This document shows, piece after piece, positions 1 to 9,711 of a DNA stretch of 64,000 bases. Every line of letters begins with the position of its first letter. Position 1 is the stretch's first letter. The position numbers were made by a program, and so were the translations under genes. The stretch comes from Rhynchopus sp. YZ270_cl-10 (lineage: Eukaryota; Euglenozoa; Diplonemea; Diplonemida; Diplonemidae): positions 211,001-275,000 of the forward strand of contig OZ037905.1 of assembly GCA_964035575.1 (NCBI GenBank), read 5' to 3'. The notes beneath the pieces were generated by a model, which did not search any database, was not told the origin of the DNA, and saw nothing but the letters and a program-made list of their open reading frames with translations.

Positions 1-2523
1 TGGAGATGGGTGGTGGTGGCGGGGGTAGTGTGGTTGTGGGTGGTGGTGGTGGTGGTGGTGTAGGCTCGGCCTGGATCTCAGCGGAGATTTCGCGCTGGAG
101 CTGCTGGACCTTGCGGCGTTTGAAGAAGGCGAGAAGGGGAAGGTCTTGTGTGTCCTCTTCATCCGCATCGACGTCGACCTCATCCCGTGAGGTGCGTGCG
201 GGGGAGAGATTATTAGGGGTAGGTGCAGAGGTCGTATCGGATACATTACCTACGGGAAGATGATAAAGTGATAAAGTGGCGGATTTTTTTGGAGCTAAAA
301 AGATGCACAGAAAAGATGGTACAAGGTGGTCTCGTAAAAATGTTGATTTCGTAATAAGATAACATACTCATATGTGCTTTAGAGTAGAGCAGTGCAGGGG
401 CGATGAGCGAGTCTGCTGGAGAGAGGTCGAAGGACTGCGACTGAGGGGGCAGGGTGTCGATTTCGATGCCGACGTCGTTGCTGTCCCCTCCACCTTCTGC
501 ACCCACCCCACCGTCCGCACCGTCCGCCATCTCCACATCACCCCCTTCCACGTCTGAAGCACCCTCCACTTCAACTTCTCGCACCTCTGCACCATCATCC
601 GACGAGACAAGATCAACAGGCGAGGCGAGCTTCCTTGCACTGAGCTGTTTGGCAACTGTAATATGATAAGAGGGTGGGGGGGAAAATCAAAAGTGAATTT
701 TTTTTAAAAAGCAATGTTATTGTGTTCCATTCTTTTACCATACCGAACAGAAGCGATTTGTCCTCACTCTCACTTGGTGACGGCGGTGGGGGGTCCTTCG
801 CAGCCTCAACGACTGGAGTGCAGATGTCGTCGTCCAGCGGCACTGCGTTTTGCTGCCTGCGCACTGTATCCGCCAGCGCGAACACCTCACACGAGCTCTC
901 AAAGCCGTCACCGGGGGTGAGGTTGGGCTGCGTCTGCGACAGCCGCATCATCTGCCGCTGGCTCAAACCCTCAAGCTTCTGCGTCTGCAACGGCTGCTGC
1001 GGTGGCGGCGGCTCCACACCCCCTAAACTGAACGTCGGCCGGCTCCGCACACCATCACTCTCCTGACTCACATCCACCACACTCCTCCCCCTTCGCCCCT
1101 CCCTCCCCTCCGGCAACAAAAGATCCATATCCAACAAGCCTGTCGTCACCATCTCCTCTCTCTCTCTCTCTTTCGGGGGTTCCACTACAACCACGTCGTT
1201 TGGTATTTCATCCTCAGAAGCTGATGTCATATCGACATCGACGTCCACATCCACATCCACATAGTCACGATCACATCCCTGCAAGGAAGCCTGTATTGCC
1301 TCCATAGGCTTGAACTGTGATACAGCAATCGCCTGCTGTTCCGAAGAAGATGAGGAAAGAGATGAGGCGGTCAAAATGGTTCTCCCACTCAGCACCGCCG
1401 CCACCGCAGCCTGTGTGTCGGTGTCCTCGCAGTGCGCCATCTTCAGAACCGATCCTTCCGCCTTCTCCTCATCACGCTGGCTTTGCGATGGTGACGGTGT
1501 CACCTTGACGCAATCATCCTCTGTGTTAAGACCAGGGCTAGGGTGGCTCACAAATGTTATTCCTTTTCGTGGTGCGCCGCTGCTACGGCGGAGGATTCCA
1601 ATGGAAGGAGCGGCGCGTGGATGGTAGGCATGACGACTGAGAAGCAGACCACCATCGTCAACTGGGGGTGGAAGCGGTGGGGCTGCAATGTGCATTACCG
1701 TATCATTTGGTGCGTCTGTCAAAGAAGTTTGCGAGGATAGGTCTTTGCGTACCTCCGCCACGGAGCGTACTGCGGCCTCACTAAAGCATTTAAACAACGG
1801 AACGAACTCCGCATTTTTGATCACAACTGGTGTCGAAGAAAACTCATTTGCCTCTGGAACGCATTCATCCTCATCGTCATCCTCCTGCAGATCCTCGAGG
1901 TGTCTCGCCTCCAAGCTAAACGTCGGTCCCTGCTCCAAAAAGGATGTCTGCTGTTCCACCCCTCTCGCCTCTATCAAAGGCGTTGTGGGAAGCGAAACGT
2001 CGTCTATTGAGTTTTGAAGCTTTGAGAAAAATCCGTTGTCGCGGTGTTCTGCAGGTTGGTGTGGCATGGGGTCGGGTTCATCTGCAACCGGAAAGTCAAA
2101 CGCTTCGAAATGGCTTGCATCAAATGAAGGCTGCGCCAACACCAAACTCTGTGTCGCAGGTATATTATTCCCACTCCCGCTCGATAGCGACGTTGCGAGA
2201 GGCTGTGTCTCCTCCACCAGAATGTCATCCCGCATATCTTTCATCTGAGGCAAAGACGGGGCTACAGCCGCAGCCACCCCTCGCTTCTTTGGGGCCGCCT
2301 TTTTCCGCCCCTTCTTATCGCTCGCCATCTTCATTGTAGAGTAAAACCCTCCGTTCGCTGCAGGAGCCAACGACGGCGTGTGTGCCTCCCCCACACCCCC
2401 TAGCGATCTAGACGCATCTCCCGAAACCATCCCCCTCAAAAACGTCAACGTAGTCGGAGTCGGGACCAATCCAGAAGGAGGACCTCCCCGTGGTGCCCCT
2501 TGGCCACTCGGTTGGCGGTCCAT
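1..2523 (-). CDS. Three-exon gene of unknown function, 3' end off the window
   Basis: Exons read 2523-744, 655-368 and 249-1, joined by introns 656-743 (88 nt, donor GTATGG, acceptor TTACAG) and 250-367 (118 nt, donor GTATGTT, acceptor CCGTAG). Both junctions are phase 1 and the frame stays open across them, giving about 770 residues before the window edge. I start at the ATG at 2523 (MDRQPSGQG); a few in-frame codons upstream lack an ATG. The protein is low-complexity and acidic, with runs of Ser, Pro and Asp (a DVDV repeat), a short basic stretch KKGRKKAAPKKR near residue 75 that could be a nuclear localisation signal, several TQ/SQ pairs, and, in exon 3, a charged helix FFKRRKVQQLQREISAEIQ followed by polyproline. 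I recognise no domain. Gene structure is well supported; function is unknown. Confidence 0.75.
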
Positions 2524-3054
2524 GCTTCCCAAACCCCGATGGGGGGAGGAGTGGGGGACAAGAGGAGAAGGAAAAAGTGAACGTTGCCCTTAAAGAAAGG
2601 CTCCAAGTCAACACATGTTTTGGGGGGGAGGGGGAAAGGGGTGACAAATGACCCCTACTCGTTGCCTTCAGGGGTGGTGGTGATGTGGGGTGGGAGGTAG
2701 TTCAAGTACCGTTGTGGTCCTTTGTTATGGAGGAGAGAAGAGGAGAAAAAAAATTGCCTGGGAGGGGGGGGGTGACATGATGAAGGGTGATGCTGAACGC
2801 AACTCAGAGAGGAATGGTCGTCGTGTTTTTGTTTCGTTGTGCGATACCCACGTAAAATGCCCCAAAAATAAAAACAAAAACAAAACAAAAAACATTTTTT
2901 CATTTTGGAAGTCTTCCTTCCCTTGGTGCGTACACGTAGACAAAGTCCCAGACCTGTCATATTTTTTTACGTATATTCCTGCGTGGAGTTACCCAGGCAA
3001 GGTGCAGGAAAGCAAAGCAAAGTCAGATGGCACCTTTCATTTGTGGAAATGGGT
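2524..3054. other. Spacer: upstream of the first gene, then family 3' flank
   Basis: No gene seen. From about 2957 onwards the sequence matches the 3' flank found after every UBL-WD40 copy (TTCCTGCGTGGAGTTACCCA and following), so the family boundary lies near 2957. The part before is G-rich then A-rich, with no repeat I can match elsewhere. Confidence 0.6.
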
Positions 3055-4149
3055 TCAACACAGGTGTGAGATGTCAACAATCTCAACACCCCCATCCCTG
3101 CCGTACATCACTACACCACCACAGCTGCTAATTGCAACACCGTAAGAATCGCAGTGGTTAAATTCACGACACAACAGTTGTTCCCCTGTTGAGATGGACC
3201 ACACGTATAATTTATAGGTGCAGTAGACAGCAACAACGTCGTTGGACACAGCAACATCAGTCCATCCCTTTTCTGAGTCGTCTTCAAATACACATTCACC
3301 TGTTTCGATATTCCAGACACGCACACATTTGTCCGTACACGATGCTATGAAACGCTGGTTTGGTGTCAGTGCTACATATTGAACAGTTTTAGGGCATGTC
3401 AGAACAAGCACCTCCACCCCTGTCGTGTAGTCCCAGATGGTGACATATTTGCTGTAGTCCCCATACATCGCCACCTTGTCGCCTGTCACAAGCATGACGA
3501 ACCTGCACTCCACAATGTGGCTCCATGCAAACACAACATCGCCTGTTGCAATGTCCCACACCTGCAAACCCTTCCTGCAGCACGACAACAGCTTTGTTCC
3601 ACAGGGTGACCATGCCGTGGCCAACCTCCCACCACCTGCACCTCTAAAGGAGTGCTTCAATGCACCTGTCTTCACGTCATGAACTTCAGCACACTTCGTG
3701 TCCTTGTTGATACATGAGATCCACTCACTGCAAGGTGAGAAGGATGGGGTGGAATAGTCGCAAGGGAAGCTGCACAGACGCTTATGTGTTTCCGTGTCGA
3801 AGATGGACACATCACTCTCAATACGCACATGACACTTCACAGCAAGGTACCTGTCACATGGGGAGAGTGTGAGCGAGCTCGTCCTCTCCAAACCCGAAGG
3901 CATCACCCCAGGAGTGATGATGGCACCAGTGCAGTACAGCTCAACGGCACATCCCTCATCCATCTCCGTGTCGCAGATGCGCCAGTCGTCGCTGCCGATG
4001 TCGCCACCGCCTCTCATCCGCACACCAACATGCCGAGCACGTGGCACGCCAAGCTCCGCAACAAGCTTCCCCTTCACCTGTGCAAGGGTGGCGCTCCTGT
4101 CCACTTCTATCACACAGCTTGCAGACTCGAAGTGTCCTGTGATGTCCAT
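3055..4149 (-). CDS. UBL-WD40 family protein, copy 1
   Basis: A 364-residue protein. Residues 1-82 look like a ubiquitin-like beta-grasp domain: a beta hairpin, a helix TLAQVKGKLVAEL, then strands and a closing EGCAVELYCTG strand. From about residue 90 there are seven WD40-type blades, each with a D-x-x-TG turn (FDTETH, HDVKTG, WDIATG, WDYTTG, WNIETG, WSISTG) and a final half-blade VEIVDISHL. The start is the ATG at 4149, conserved in all copies; the frame stays open upstream but that part is not conserved. An acceptor-like CCCCACAG ends 22 nt before the ATG. Odd points are SDDW where others have NDDL in the UBL domain, and RGAGGG in the loop before blade 3. UBL domains usually bind proteasome or ubiquitin-pathway partners; that role here is inference. 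Confidence 0.85.
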   Translation of the reverse strand: MDITGHFESASCVIEVDRSATLAQVKGKLVAELGVPRARHVGVRMRGGGDIGSDDWRICDTEMDEGCAVELYCTGAIITPGVMPSGLERTSSLTLSPCDRYLAVKCHVRIESDVSIFDTETHKRLCSFPCDYSTPSFSPCSEWISCINKDTKCAEVHDVKTGALKHSFRGAGGGRLATAWSPCGTKLLSCCRKGLQVWDIATGDVVFAWSHIVECRFVMLVTGDKVAMYGDYSKYVTIWDYTTGVEVLVLTCPKTVQYVALTPNQRFIASCTDKCVRVWNIETGECVFEDDSEKGWTDVAVSNDVVAVYCTYKLYVWSISTGEQLLCREFNHCDSYGVAISSCGGVVMYGRDGGVEIVDISHLC

Positions 4150-5143
4150 GTTCAGGGGGTGTGACTCTGTTCTGTGGGGATAGGTGTGTGGGGAGGGCAG
4201 GAAGAAGAGGGAGTGGTGTTTGTGAAGGAAACGAGATGTGTTGTCATTTGCAAAAACAAGAACAGGAAAACTGTCCCCACTGCCTTGAGCGGTGTGGAAC
4301 CCCACCATGTCTAACAACAAGAAAACATGATCAGGGATTTTTTATTTCTAAAATATTGATTGAAACGCAGAGTTTGTTTTGGCTTCTATTATTTTCTAAC
4401 AACAACCACTACGTTACGCTGCGTTATACTGCGTTGTTGTCTGCAAAAAACAAAATGTGTTAAAGTGAAGTGCGGTTGTTGTGGTTAATTAAGCACTCAA
4501 AGAAACAATCACGCTGCTGTCTTTTTCCATCTGTTTTTGATTGCCTGCAGCGCTGCCTCCCCCAATCATTTTAGAATTGACAACAAGTTGTTTTATCAAA
4601 AAAAAAAAACGAGATATCACCTCGCCCACTTACAGGAGCGCTTCGTGTGTGTACAAAGCCGCAGCGGAACAAGAGTTAACATATTTTAGTGATAGCACCT
4701 GCCTTGACCAGTACACCGTGTCTACGAGTAGGGTGCGCACCAGCTATTACCACTGTCCTGGGATTCGCAACATCTTTCTGGGATCCACTGGTCGTTATGG
4801 TTCTGATTATTCAAAAAAAAAACGGTTTTGTTTCAGGGAGAAGTATTCACAACAACATGGCAATAACACTATTCTACAGAGGGTTTCACCTGAAAAAAAA
4901 CCCGTTATTTGACAATACGAGTGTCCTACACACTGAGCCATAATTGTCCTGAACATAAGCAGGTGTTGCACAATATGAACTGAACACTCGAATAAGTTCC
5001 CCCAAATAATAGCATTTTCCGCCACGCACATATTTTAGTCCCTAAATATCACCCCACCTCCCCTGTTTCAAGCTGGTGGAACGGGCTGTGCAAGAATATT
5101 TCATTCAGGAGGAGAACAGCGAATGTGACTGCAATCGTGCCAT
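4150..5143. other. Spacer between copies 1 and 2
   Basis: No gene supported. It contains the family 5' flank (to about 4340), a dispersed SINE-like repeat at 4452-4610, a decayed fragment of family spacer at about 4608-4672, and about 400 bp in which I see nothing. Confidence 0.6.
4452..4610 (+). repeat. SINE-like dispersed repeat, copy 1 of 3
   Basis: About 160 bp, similar to 33788-33950 and 42351-42460. All three share CAGCGCTGCC in the middle and a 3' end with the small hairpin ACAAC-AA-GTTGT followed by TTTTATCAAA and an A run. The copy at 42348 has a long target duplication, so the family is probably a retroposon. No clear target duplication is visible around this copy. Confidence 0.6.
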
Positions 5144-6238
5144 TCAAGACAGGTGTGATATGTCAGCAATCACAACACCCTCACCCCTACCGTACATCAC
5201 CACAGCACCACAGCTGCTGATTGCAAGACCGTACGTATTATTGTTCTCAAATTCATGGTGCAAGAGGTTCTGACATGTTGAGATGGACCACACGCACAAG
5301 GTATCAGAAGAGTAGGCAGCAACAACGTCGTTCGACACAGCAACATCAAAACACCTGTATTCTGAGTCGTGTTCAAATACGCATTCACCTGTTTCGATGT
5401 TCCAGACACTCACACCGTTGTAACACGCTGCAATGAAACGCTGGTTTGGTGACAGTGCCAAATAATCAACCTTAGAAGGGCATGTCAGAACAAGCACCTC
5501 CACCCCTGTCGTGTAGTCCCAGATGGTGACATCTTCGCTGCTCTCCCCAAACATCGCCACCCTGTCGCCTGTCACAACCATGACTAAGCTGCACTCAATA
5601 TGGCCCCATTCATGCACAAGAACGCCTGTTGCAATGTCCCACACCTGCAAACCCTTGTGCTTGCAGTACGACAAAAGCTTTGTTCCACAGGGTGACCATG
5701 CCGTGGCCAACCTCTCATCACCTTCATCTCCAAAGGAGTGCTTCAATGCACCTGTCTTCACGTCATGAACTTCAGCACAGTTCGTGTCCTCATTGCCGCA
5801 TGAAATCCACTCACTGCAAGGTGAGAAGGATGGGTTGCAAGCATAGTGGCAAGGGAAGTGGCACAGACTCTCGCGTGTTGCCGTATCGAAGATGGAAAGA
5901 CCCTCCACACTCCCTGTCCATATCACTGCAAGGTACCTGTCACACGGGGAAAGTGTGAGCGAGTATGCCTCCTCTGTGTCTTCCGAAGGTATCACCCCAG
6001 GAGTGATGTTGGCACCAGTGCAGTACAGCTCAACGGCACATCCCTCATCCATCTCCGTGTCGCAGATGCGCAAGTCGTCGTTGCCGATGTCGCCACCGCC
6101 TCTCATCCGCACACCAACATGCCGAGCACGTGGCACGCCAAGCTCCGCAACAAGCTTCCCCTTCACCTGTGCAAGGGTGGCGTTCCCGTCCACTTCTATC
6201 ACACAGCTTGCAGACTCGAAGTGTCCTGTGATGTCCAT
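5144..6238 (-). CDS. UBL-WD40 family protein, copy 2
   Basis: An intact 364-residue copy starting at the conserved ATG at 6238. The UBL half is essentially identical to the family consensus. The propeller has its own loop set: IWTGSVEGL in blade 1, GNEDTN in blade 2, CKH in blade 3, GESSE in blade 4, YN in blade 5 and SSDT in blade 6. The blade 5 to blade 6 loop reads EYRCFD where most copies have a W-T-D or W-S-D sequence. The last blade departs slightly (GEGVVIADISHLS). Without the upstream in-frame extension, which is family 5' flank, the length fits the rest. Confidence 0.85.
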   Translation of the reverse strand: MDITGHFESASCVIEVDGNATLAQVKGKLVAELGVPRARHVGVRMRGGGDIGNDDLRICDTEMDEGCAVELYCTGANITPGVIPSEDTEEAYSLTLSPCDRYLAVIWTGSVEGLSIFDTATRESLCHFPCHYACNPSFSPCSEWISCGNEDTNCAEVHDVKTGALKHSFGDEGDERLATAWSPCGTKLLSYCKHKGLQVWDIATGVLVHEWGHIECSLVMVVTGDRVAMFGESSEDVTIWDYTTGVEVLVLTCPSKVDYLALSPNQRFIAACYNGVSVWNIETGECVFEHDSEYRCFDVAVSNDVVAAYSSDTLCVWSISTCQNLLHHEFENNNTYGLAISSCGAVVMYGRGEGVVIADISHLS

Positions 6239-6583
6239 GTTCAGGGGGTGTAACTCTGTTCTGTGGGGACAGGTGTGTGGGGAGGGCAGGAAGAAGAGGG
6301 AGTGGTGTTTGTGAAAGGAAACGAGATGTGTTGTCATTTGCAAAAACAAGAGAGATAACTCCTCACCCAGTTAGAGGTCCTCCCACCTTCCCACACCATG
6401 ACGGGTAGTTGTGCTTCGTGTGTGCAAAAGTCATAGCGGAACTGCGCGGTCTCCATTGCCAACCCACTCACAACAAGAGACATGTGCATCTATCTTTACG
6501 TATCTTCCTGCATGGAGTTACCCAGGAAAGGTGCAGGAAAGGGAAGCAAAGTTAGATGGCATCATTCCGTTGTGGAAATGGGT

Positions 6584-7684
6584 TCAGGGCAGGTGTGAGA
6601 GGTCAACAATCTCAACACCATTATCCCATGCGTACATCACCACACCAGCACAGCTGCTGATCGCAAGACCGTAAGAATCCATGTCCACAAATTCACGGTG
6701 CAAAAGCTTCTCAGATGATGAGATGGACCACACACAGAATGTAGTAGGGGAGTAGGCAGCAACAACGTCGTTCGACACAGCAACATCAGTCCAGTCGCTT
6801 CCTGAGTCGTCTTCAAATATACGTTCACCTGTTTCGATGTTCCAGACACGCACACCGTTGATGTGACACGCTGCAATGAAACGCTGGTTTGGTGACAGTG
6901 ACACATAATTAACATTTTTAGGGCATGTCAGAACAAGCACCTTCACCCCTGTCGTGTAGTCCCAGATGGTGACCTCGTTGCTGTTGTCGCCATATCTGCT
7001 GTTGCCAAACATCGCCACCCTGTCGCCTGCCACAACCATCACGAACGCGCACTCCACAATGTGGCTCCATTCATGCACAAGAACACCTGTTGCAATGTCC
7101 CACACCTGCAAACCCTTGCTCCTGCAGCACGACAACAGCTTTGTTCCACAGGGTGACCATGCCGCGGCCAACCTCACATCACCTTCATCTCCAAAGGAGT
7201 GCTTCAATGCACCTGTCTTCACGTCATAAACTTCAGCACGGTTCATGTTCTTGTTGATACATGAGATCCACTCACTGCAAGGTGAGAAGGCTGGGGTACG
7301 AGAACACTGGGAAGGGAAGCTGCACAGACGCTCATGTGTTTCCGTGTCGAAGATGACCGTATCCTCCACACGCATCACAGCAAGGTACCTATCACAAGGT
7401 GACAGCGTAAGCGAGTATGGGTCAGCCAAACCTGGTATCACCCCAGGAGTGATGTTGGCACCAGTGCAGTACAGCTCAACGGCACATCCCTCATCCATCG
7501 CCGTGTCGCAGATGCGCAAGTCGTCGTTGCCGATGTCGCCACCGCCTCTCATCCGCACACCAACATGCCGAGCACGTGGCACGCCAAGCTCCGCAACAAG
7601 CTTCCCCTTCACCTGTGCAAGGGTGGCGCTCCCGTCCACTTCTATCACACAGCTTGCAGACTCGAAGTGTCCTGTGATGTCCAT
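6584..7684 (-). CDS. UBL-WD40 family protein, copy 3
   Basis: An intact 366-residue copy, one of the two longest. The extra length is in the b-c loop of blade 4 (GNSRYGDNSNE, against GDNSKD in most). It shares its blade 1 to 2 block (GLADPYSLTL, VEDTVIFDTETHERLCSFPS) with copies 8, 10 and 11, and its blade 6 and 7 loops (SPTTFCVWSISSSEKLL) with copies 8 and 11. It reads AMDEG in the UBL domain where most copies have EMDEG, as copy 8 also does. It ends DLSHLP. Confidence 0.85.
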   Translation of the reverse strand: MDITGHFESASCVIEVDGSATLAQVKGKLVAELGVPRARHVGVRMRGGGDIGNDDLRICDTAMDEGCAVELYCTGANITPGVIPGLADPYSLTLSPCDRYLAVMRVEDTVIFDTETHERLCSFPSQCSRTPAFSPCSEWISCINKNMNRAEVYDVKTGALKHSFGDEGDVRLAAAWSPCGTKLLSCCRSKGLQVWDIATGVLVHEWSHIVECAFVMVVAGDRVAMFGNSRYGDNSNEVTIWDYTTGVKVLVLTCPKNVNYVSLSPNQRFIAACHINGVRVWNIETGERIFEDDSGSDWTDVAVSNDVVAAYSPTTFCVWSISSSEKLLHREFVDMDSYGLAISSCAGVVMYAWDNGVEIVDLSHLP

Positions 7685-7878
7685 GTTCTGGGGGTGTAAC
7701 TCCGTTCTGTGGGGACAGGTGTGTGGGGAGGGCAGGAAGAAGAGGGGTGGGGTGGTGTTTGTAAAGGAAACGAGATATTTGCATCAATATTCACGTATCT
7801 TCCTGCGTGGAGTTACCCAGGCAAGGTGCAGGAAAGGGAATCAAAGTTAGATGGCACCTTTCATTTGTGGAAATGGGT

Positions 7879-8423
7879 TCAAGACAGGTGGGAGATGTCA
7901 ACAATCTCAACACCCTCGCTCCCTCCGTACATCAACACACCACCACAGCTGCTGATTGCAACACCGTAATCGTACTCGCCAACAACGTCACGCTGCAAGA
8001 GTTGCTTTCCTGTTGAGACAGACCACAAACACAGTGTATCAGAAGTGTAGAGAGCAACAGTGTCGTTCGACACAGCAACATCAGTGCTTCCTGAGTCGTC
8101 TTCAAATACACATTCACCTGTTTCGATGTTCCAGACACGCACACAGATGTCCCTACATAGTGCAATGAAACGTTGGTTTGGCGACAGTGCCACATCACTA
8201 ACCTCAGAAGGGCATGTCAGAACAAGCACCTTCACCCCTGTCGTGTAGTCCCAGATGGTGACATCCTTGCTGTTGTTGCCAAACATCGCCACCCTGTCGC
8301 CTGTCACAAGCATCATGCAGTAGCACTGCACAATGCGGCTCCATTCATGCACAACAACGCCTGTTGCAATGTTCCACACCTGCAAACCCTTCCTGCAGCA
8401 CGACAACAGCTTTGTTCCACAGG
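7879..8423 (-). pseudogene. UBL-WD40 family, copy 4, 5'-truncated
   Basis: Only blades 3 to 7 are present, from SCGTKLLSCCRKGLQVW to the normal end VEIVDISHLS, about 181 codons, open throughout. The UBL domain and blades 1-2 are missing. Family homology stops at 8423, exactly where the RING-finger gene sequence (8424-9323) begins, with the family sequence CCTGTGGAAC at the join. The RING gene enters the family sequence in a different frame, so the two are not an in-frame fusion as written. A spliced fusion was considered, but I see no GT-AG pair at the join. Confidence 0.75.
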
Positions 8424-9323
8424 AAGAGGGCGGGTACACACTGCACAGGCACTGCAGTTGCCTTCGTTCTCAAAGGTGCACACCAGGCACGCAATCTTCC
8501 CGGGGGGTGTCGTTTGACGCACCACAGTCGCACTCCGCACCTCCGCAGTTCTGACCACACGGTGGCTGTGTGGTATGCCGCGTATGCTCTCACAGACACT
8601 GCAGTGCGTCGCTGAGGCGTCATTCTGCATGGTGCATGAGGCGCACTTCCAATACTGTGCGAGCCGTGTACGCGTCTTTGCAACAAGCCATGCAGGCACC
8701 TCCTCCTCCTTGAAGACACCGTTGCTGATGCACTCAAAGGTGACTGGCTGTGGCGTGTCGTCCTCTGCACCCACGTACACCGTGCTCTCCGTTGCATGCG
8801 TGACTATGCCTAGGTGGTACTCATTTGCGCTCTGGTTCAAATATCGCACCACATAGTTCCCTATGGTGTCCGGTGTCGACGCCAAGATGGCAGGCATCGT
8901 CTCCTGCAGTGCGCCTCGCGTTGTGTGGTGTGCGCGGAGCCACTGCACGCATTCCTGTTGCGAGCCAGAGGAGGTGAGGGTGGGGGTGGAGCTTGCTCGT
9001 ATCACAGTGGGTGCGGTGTCCTGGGGTAGTTGTGAGGCTTGTGGTAAAAGTACAGGTGAACGAATAGGTGGTGCAGGGGCAGGCGCCTGGGACGCCTGCG
9101 GTTTTGGCGCATTCTTCTCCGGAACAAGCGAGAAGTTTGTCACAAAATCCTTGGCGTTTGTGAACGGAAACTCCTTCCGACACGTCGGGCACTTCAGCGT
9201 GCCCCCATCCGAGAGCATCCCGCAGCAGTTCTCACAGAGGGTGTGTCCACACCAGAGAATCTTCGGGAGGTGCAGTTCGGAGCTGTCCGTCCATGACTCC
9301 ATGCAGACGGGACATTCCGCCAT
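8313..9323 (-). CDS. RING finger and double RanBP2-type zinc finger protein with a replaced C-terminus
   Basis: A 336-residue protein from the ATG at 9323. The RING (residues 4-48) has spacing C4-x2-C7-x17-C25-x-H27-x2-C30-x2-C33-x11-C45-x2-C48, a canonical C3HC4 E3-ligase finger. A Pro-rich linker follows (about 70-120), then an unassigned region with ECVQWLRAHHTTRG, then two RanBP2-type fingers: C227-x2-C230-x10-C241-x2-C244 and C279-x2-C282-x10-C293-x2-C296. RanBP2/NZF fingers often bind ubiquitin, so a ubiquitin-ligase role is likely by family knowledge. The native end is lost: from residue 301 the frame runs into a WD40 family copy out of frame and stops about 35 codons later. An AG acceptor lies 4 nt before the ATG (CCCTCCCCAG). 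Confidence 0.75.
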   Translation of the reverse strand: MAECPVCMESWTDSSELHLPKILWCGHTLCENCCGMLSDGGTLKCPTCRKEFPFTNAKDFVTNFSLVPEKNAPKPQASQAPAPAPPIRSPVLLPQASQLPQDTAPTVIRASSTPTLTSSGSQQECVQWLRAHHTTRGALQETMPAILASTPDTIGNYVVRYLNQSANEYHLGIVTHATESTVYVGAEDDTPQPVTFECISNGVFKEEEVPAWLVAKTRTRLAQYWKCASCTMQNDASATHCSVCESIRGIPHSHRVVRTAEVRSATVVRQTTPPGKIACLVCTFENEGNCSACAVCTRPLPVEQSCCRAAGRVCRCGTLQQALLCMNGAALCSATA

Positions 9324-9711
9324 GGTGCTGGGGAGGGTGTCTGGGTGGGGCAGCGTTTCCTGAAGGGTACAACAGGGACGGGGGCGAGGCTAAAAAAAAT
9401 AATTTATTTATGCTTATAATTTAAAAAATGAACGAATAGTTATTCATGCGTACCTCCGAGACAGACCCACATATGATTTCAGCTGGATGAAAGCACAAAA
9501 AAAAAATGAATACAACTCGATAGACAACTCCACCAAAAAAAAGGGGGGGGGTGCGTAGTTTTTTTGTTTTATAACAACAAGACACGTTTTTCATTTAGTT
9601 GTGACCAATTTCACCATTTTTTGGCGCTCTGCGAATACAACGTTCCCTCCCCAAAAAAAGCCAAAAAAAAAAATATGTCGTCCCCAAAAACCCCCATTTT
9701 TTTTCGATTCT
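9324..9711. other. Spacer between RING and lectin genes
   Basis: AT-rich with many A and T runs. I see no gene and no repeat that matches elsewhere in the window. Confidence 0.5.

Larger units (their letters stand above)
2957..8423 (-). repeat. UBL-WD40 gene cluster 1 (copies 1-4)
   Basis: Tandem units with the same 3' flank, coding block, 5' flank and (between copies 2, 3 and 4) short spacer. Copies 2 and 3 start 1446 bp apart, the usual unit length. The longer gap 4150-5143 between copies 1 and 2 holds a copy of a dispersed retroposon-like repeat (4452-4610) and a decayed piece of family spacer near 4608-4672. The cluster ends abruptly at 8423, inside the coding sequence of copy 4. Confidence 0.8.
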
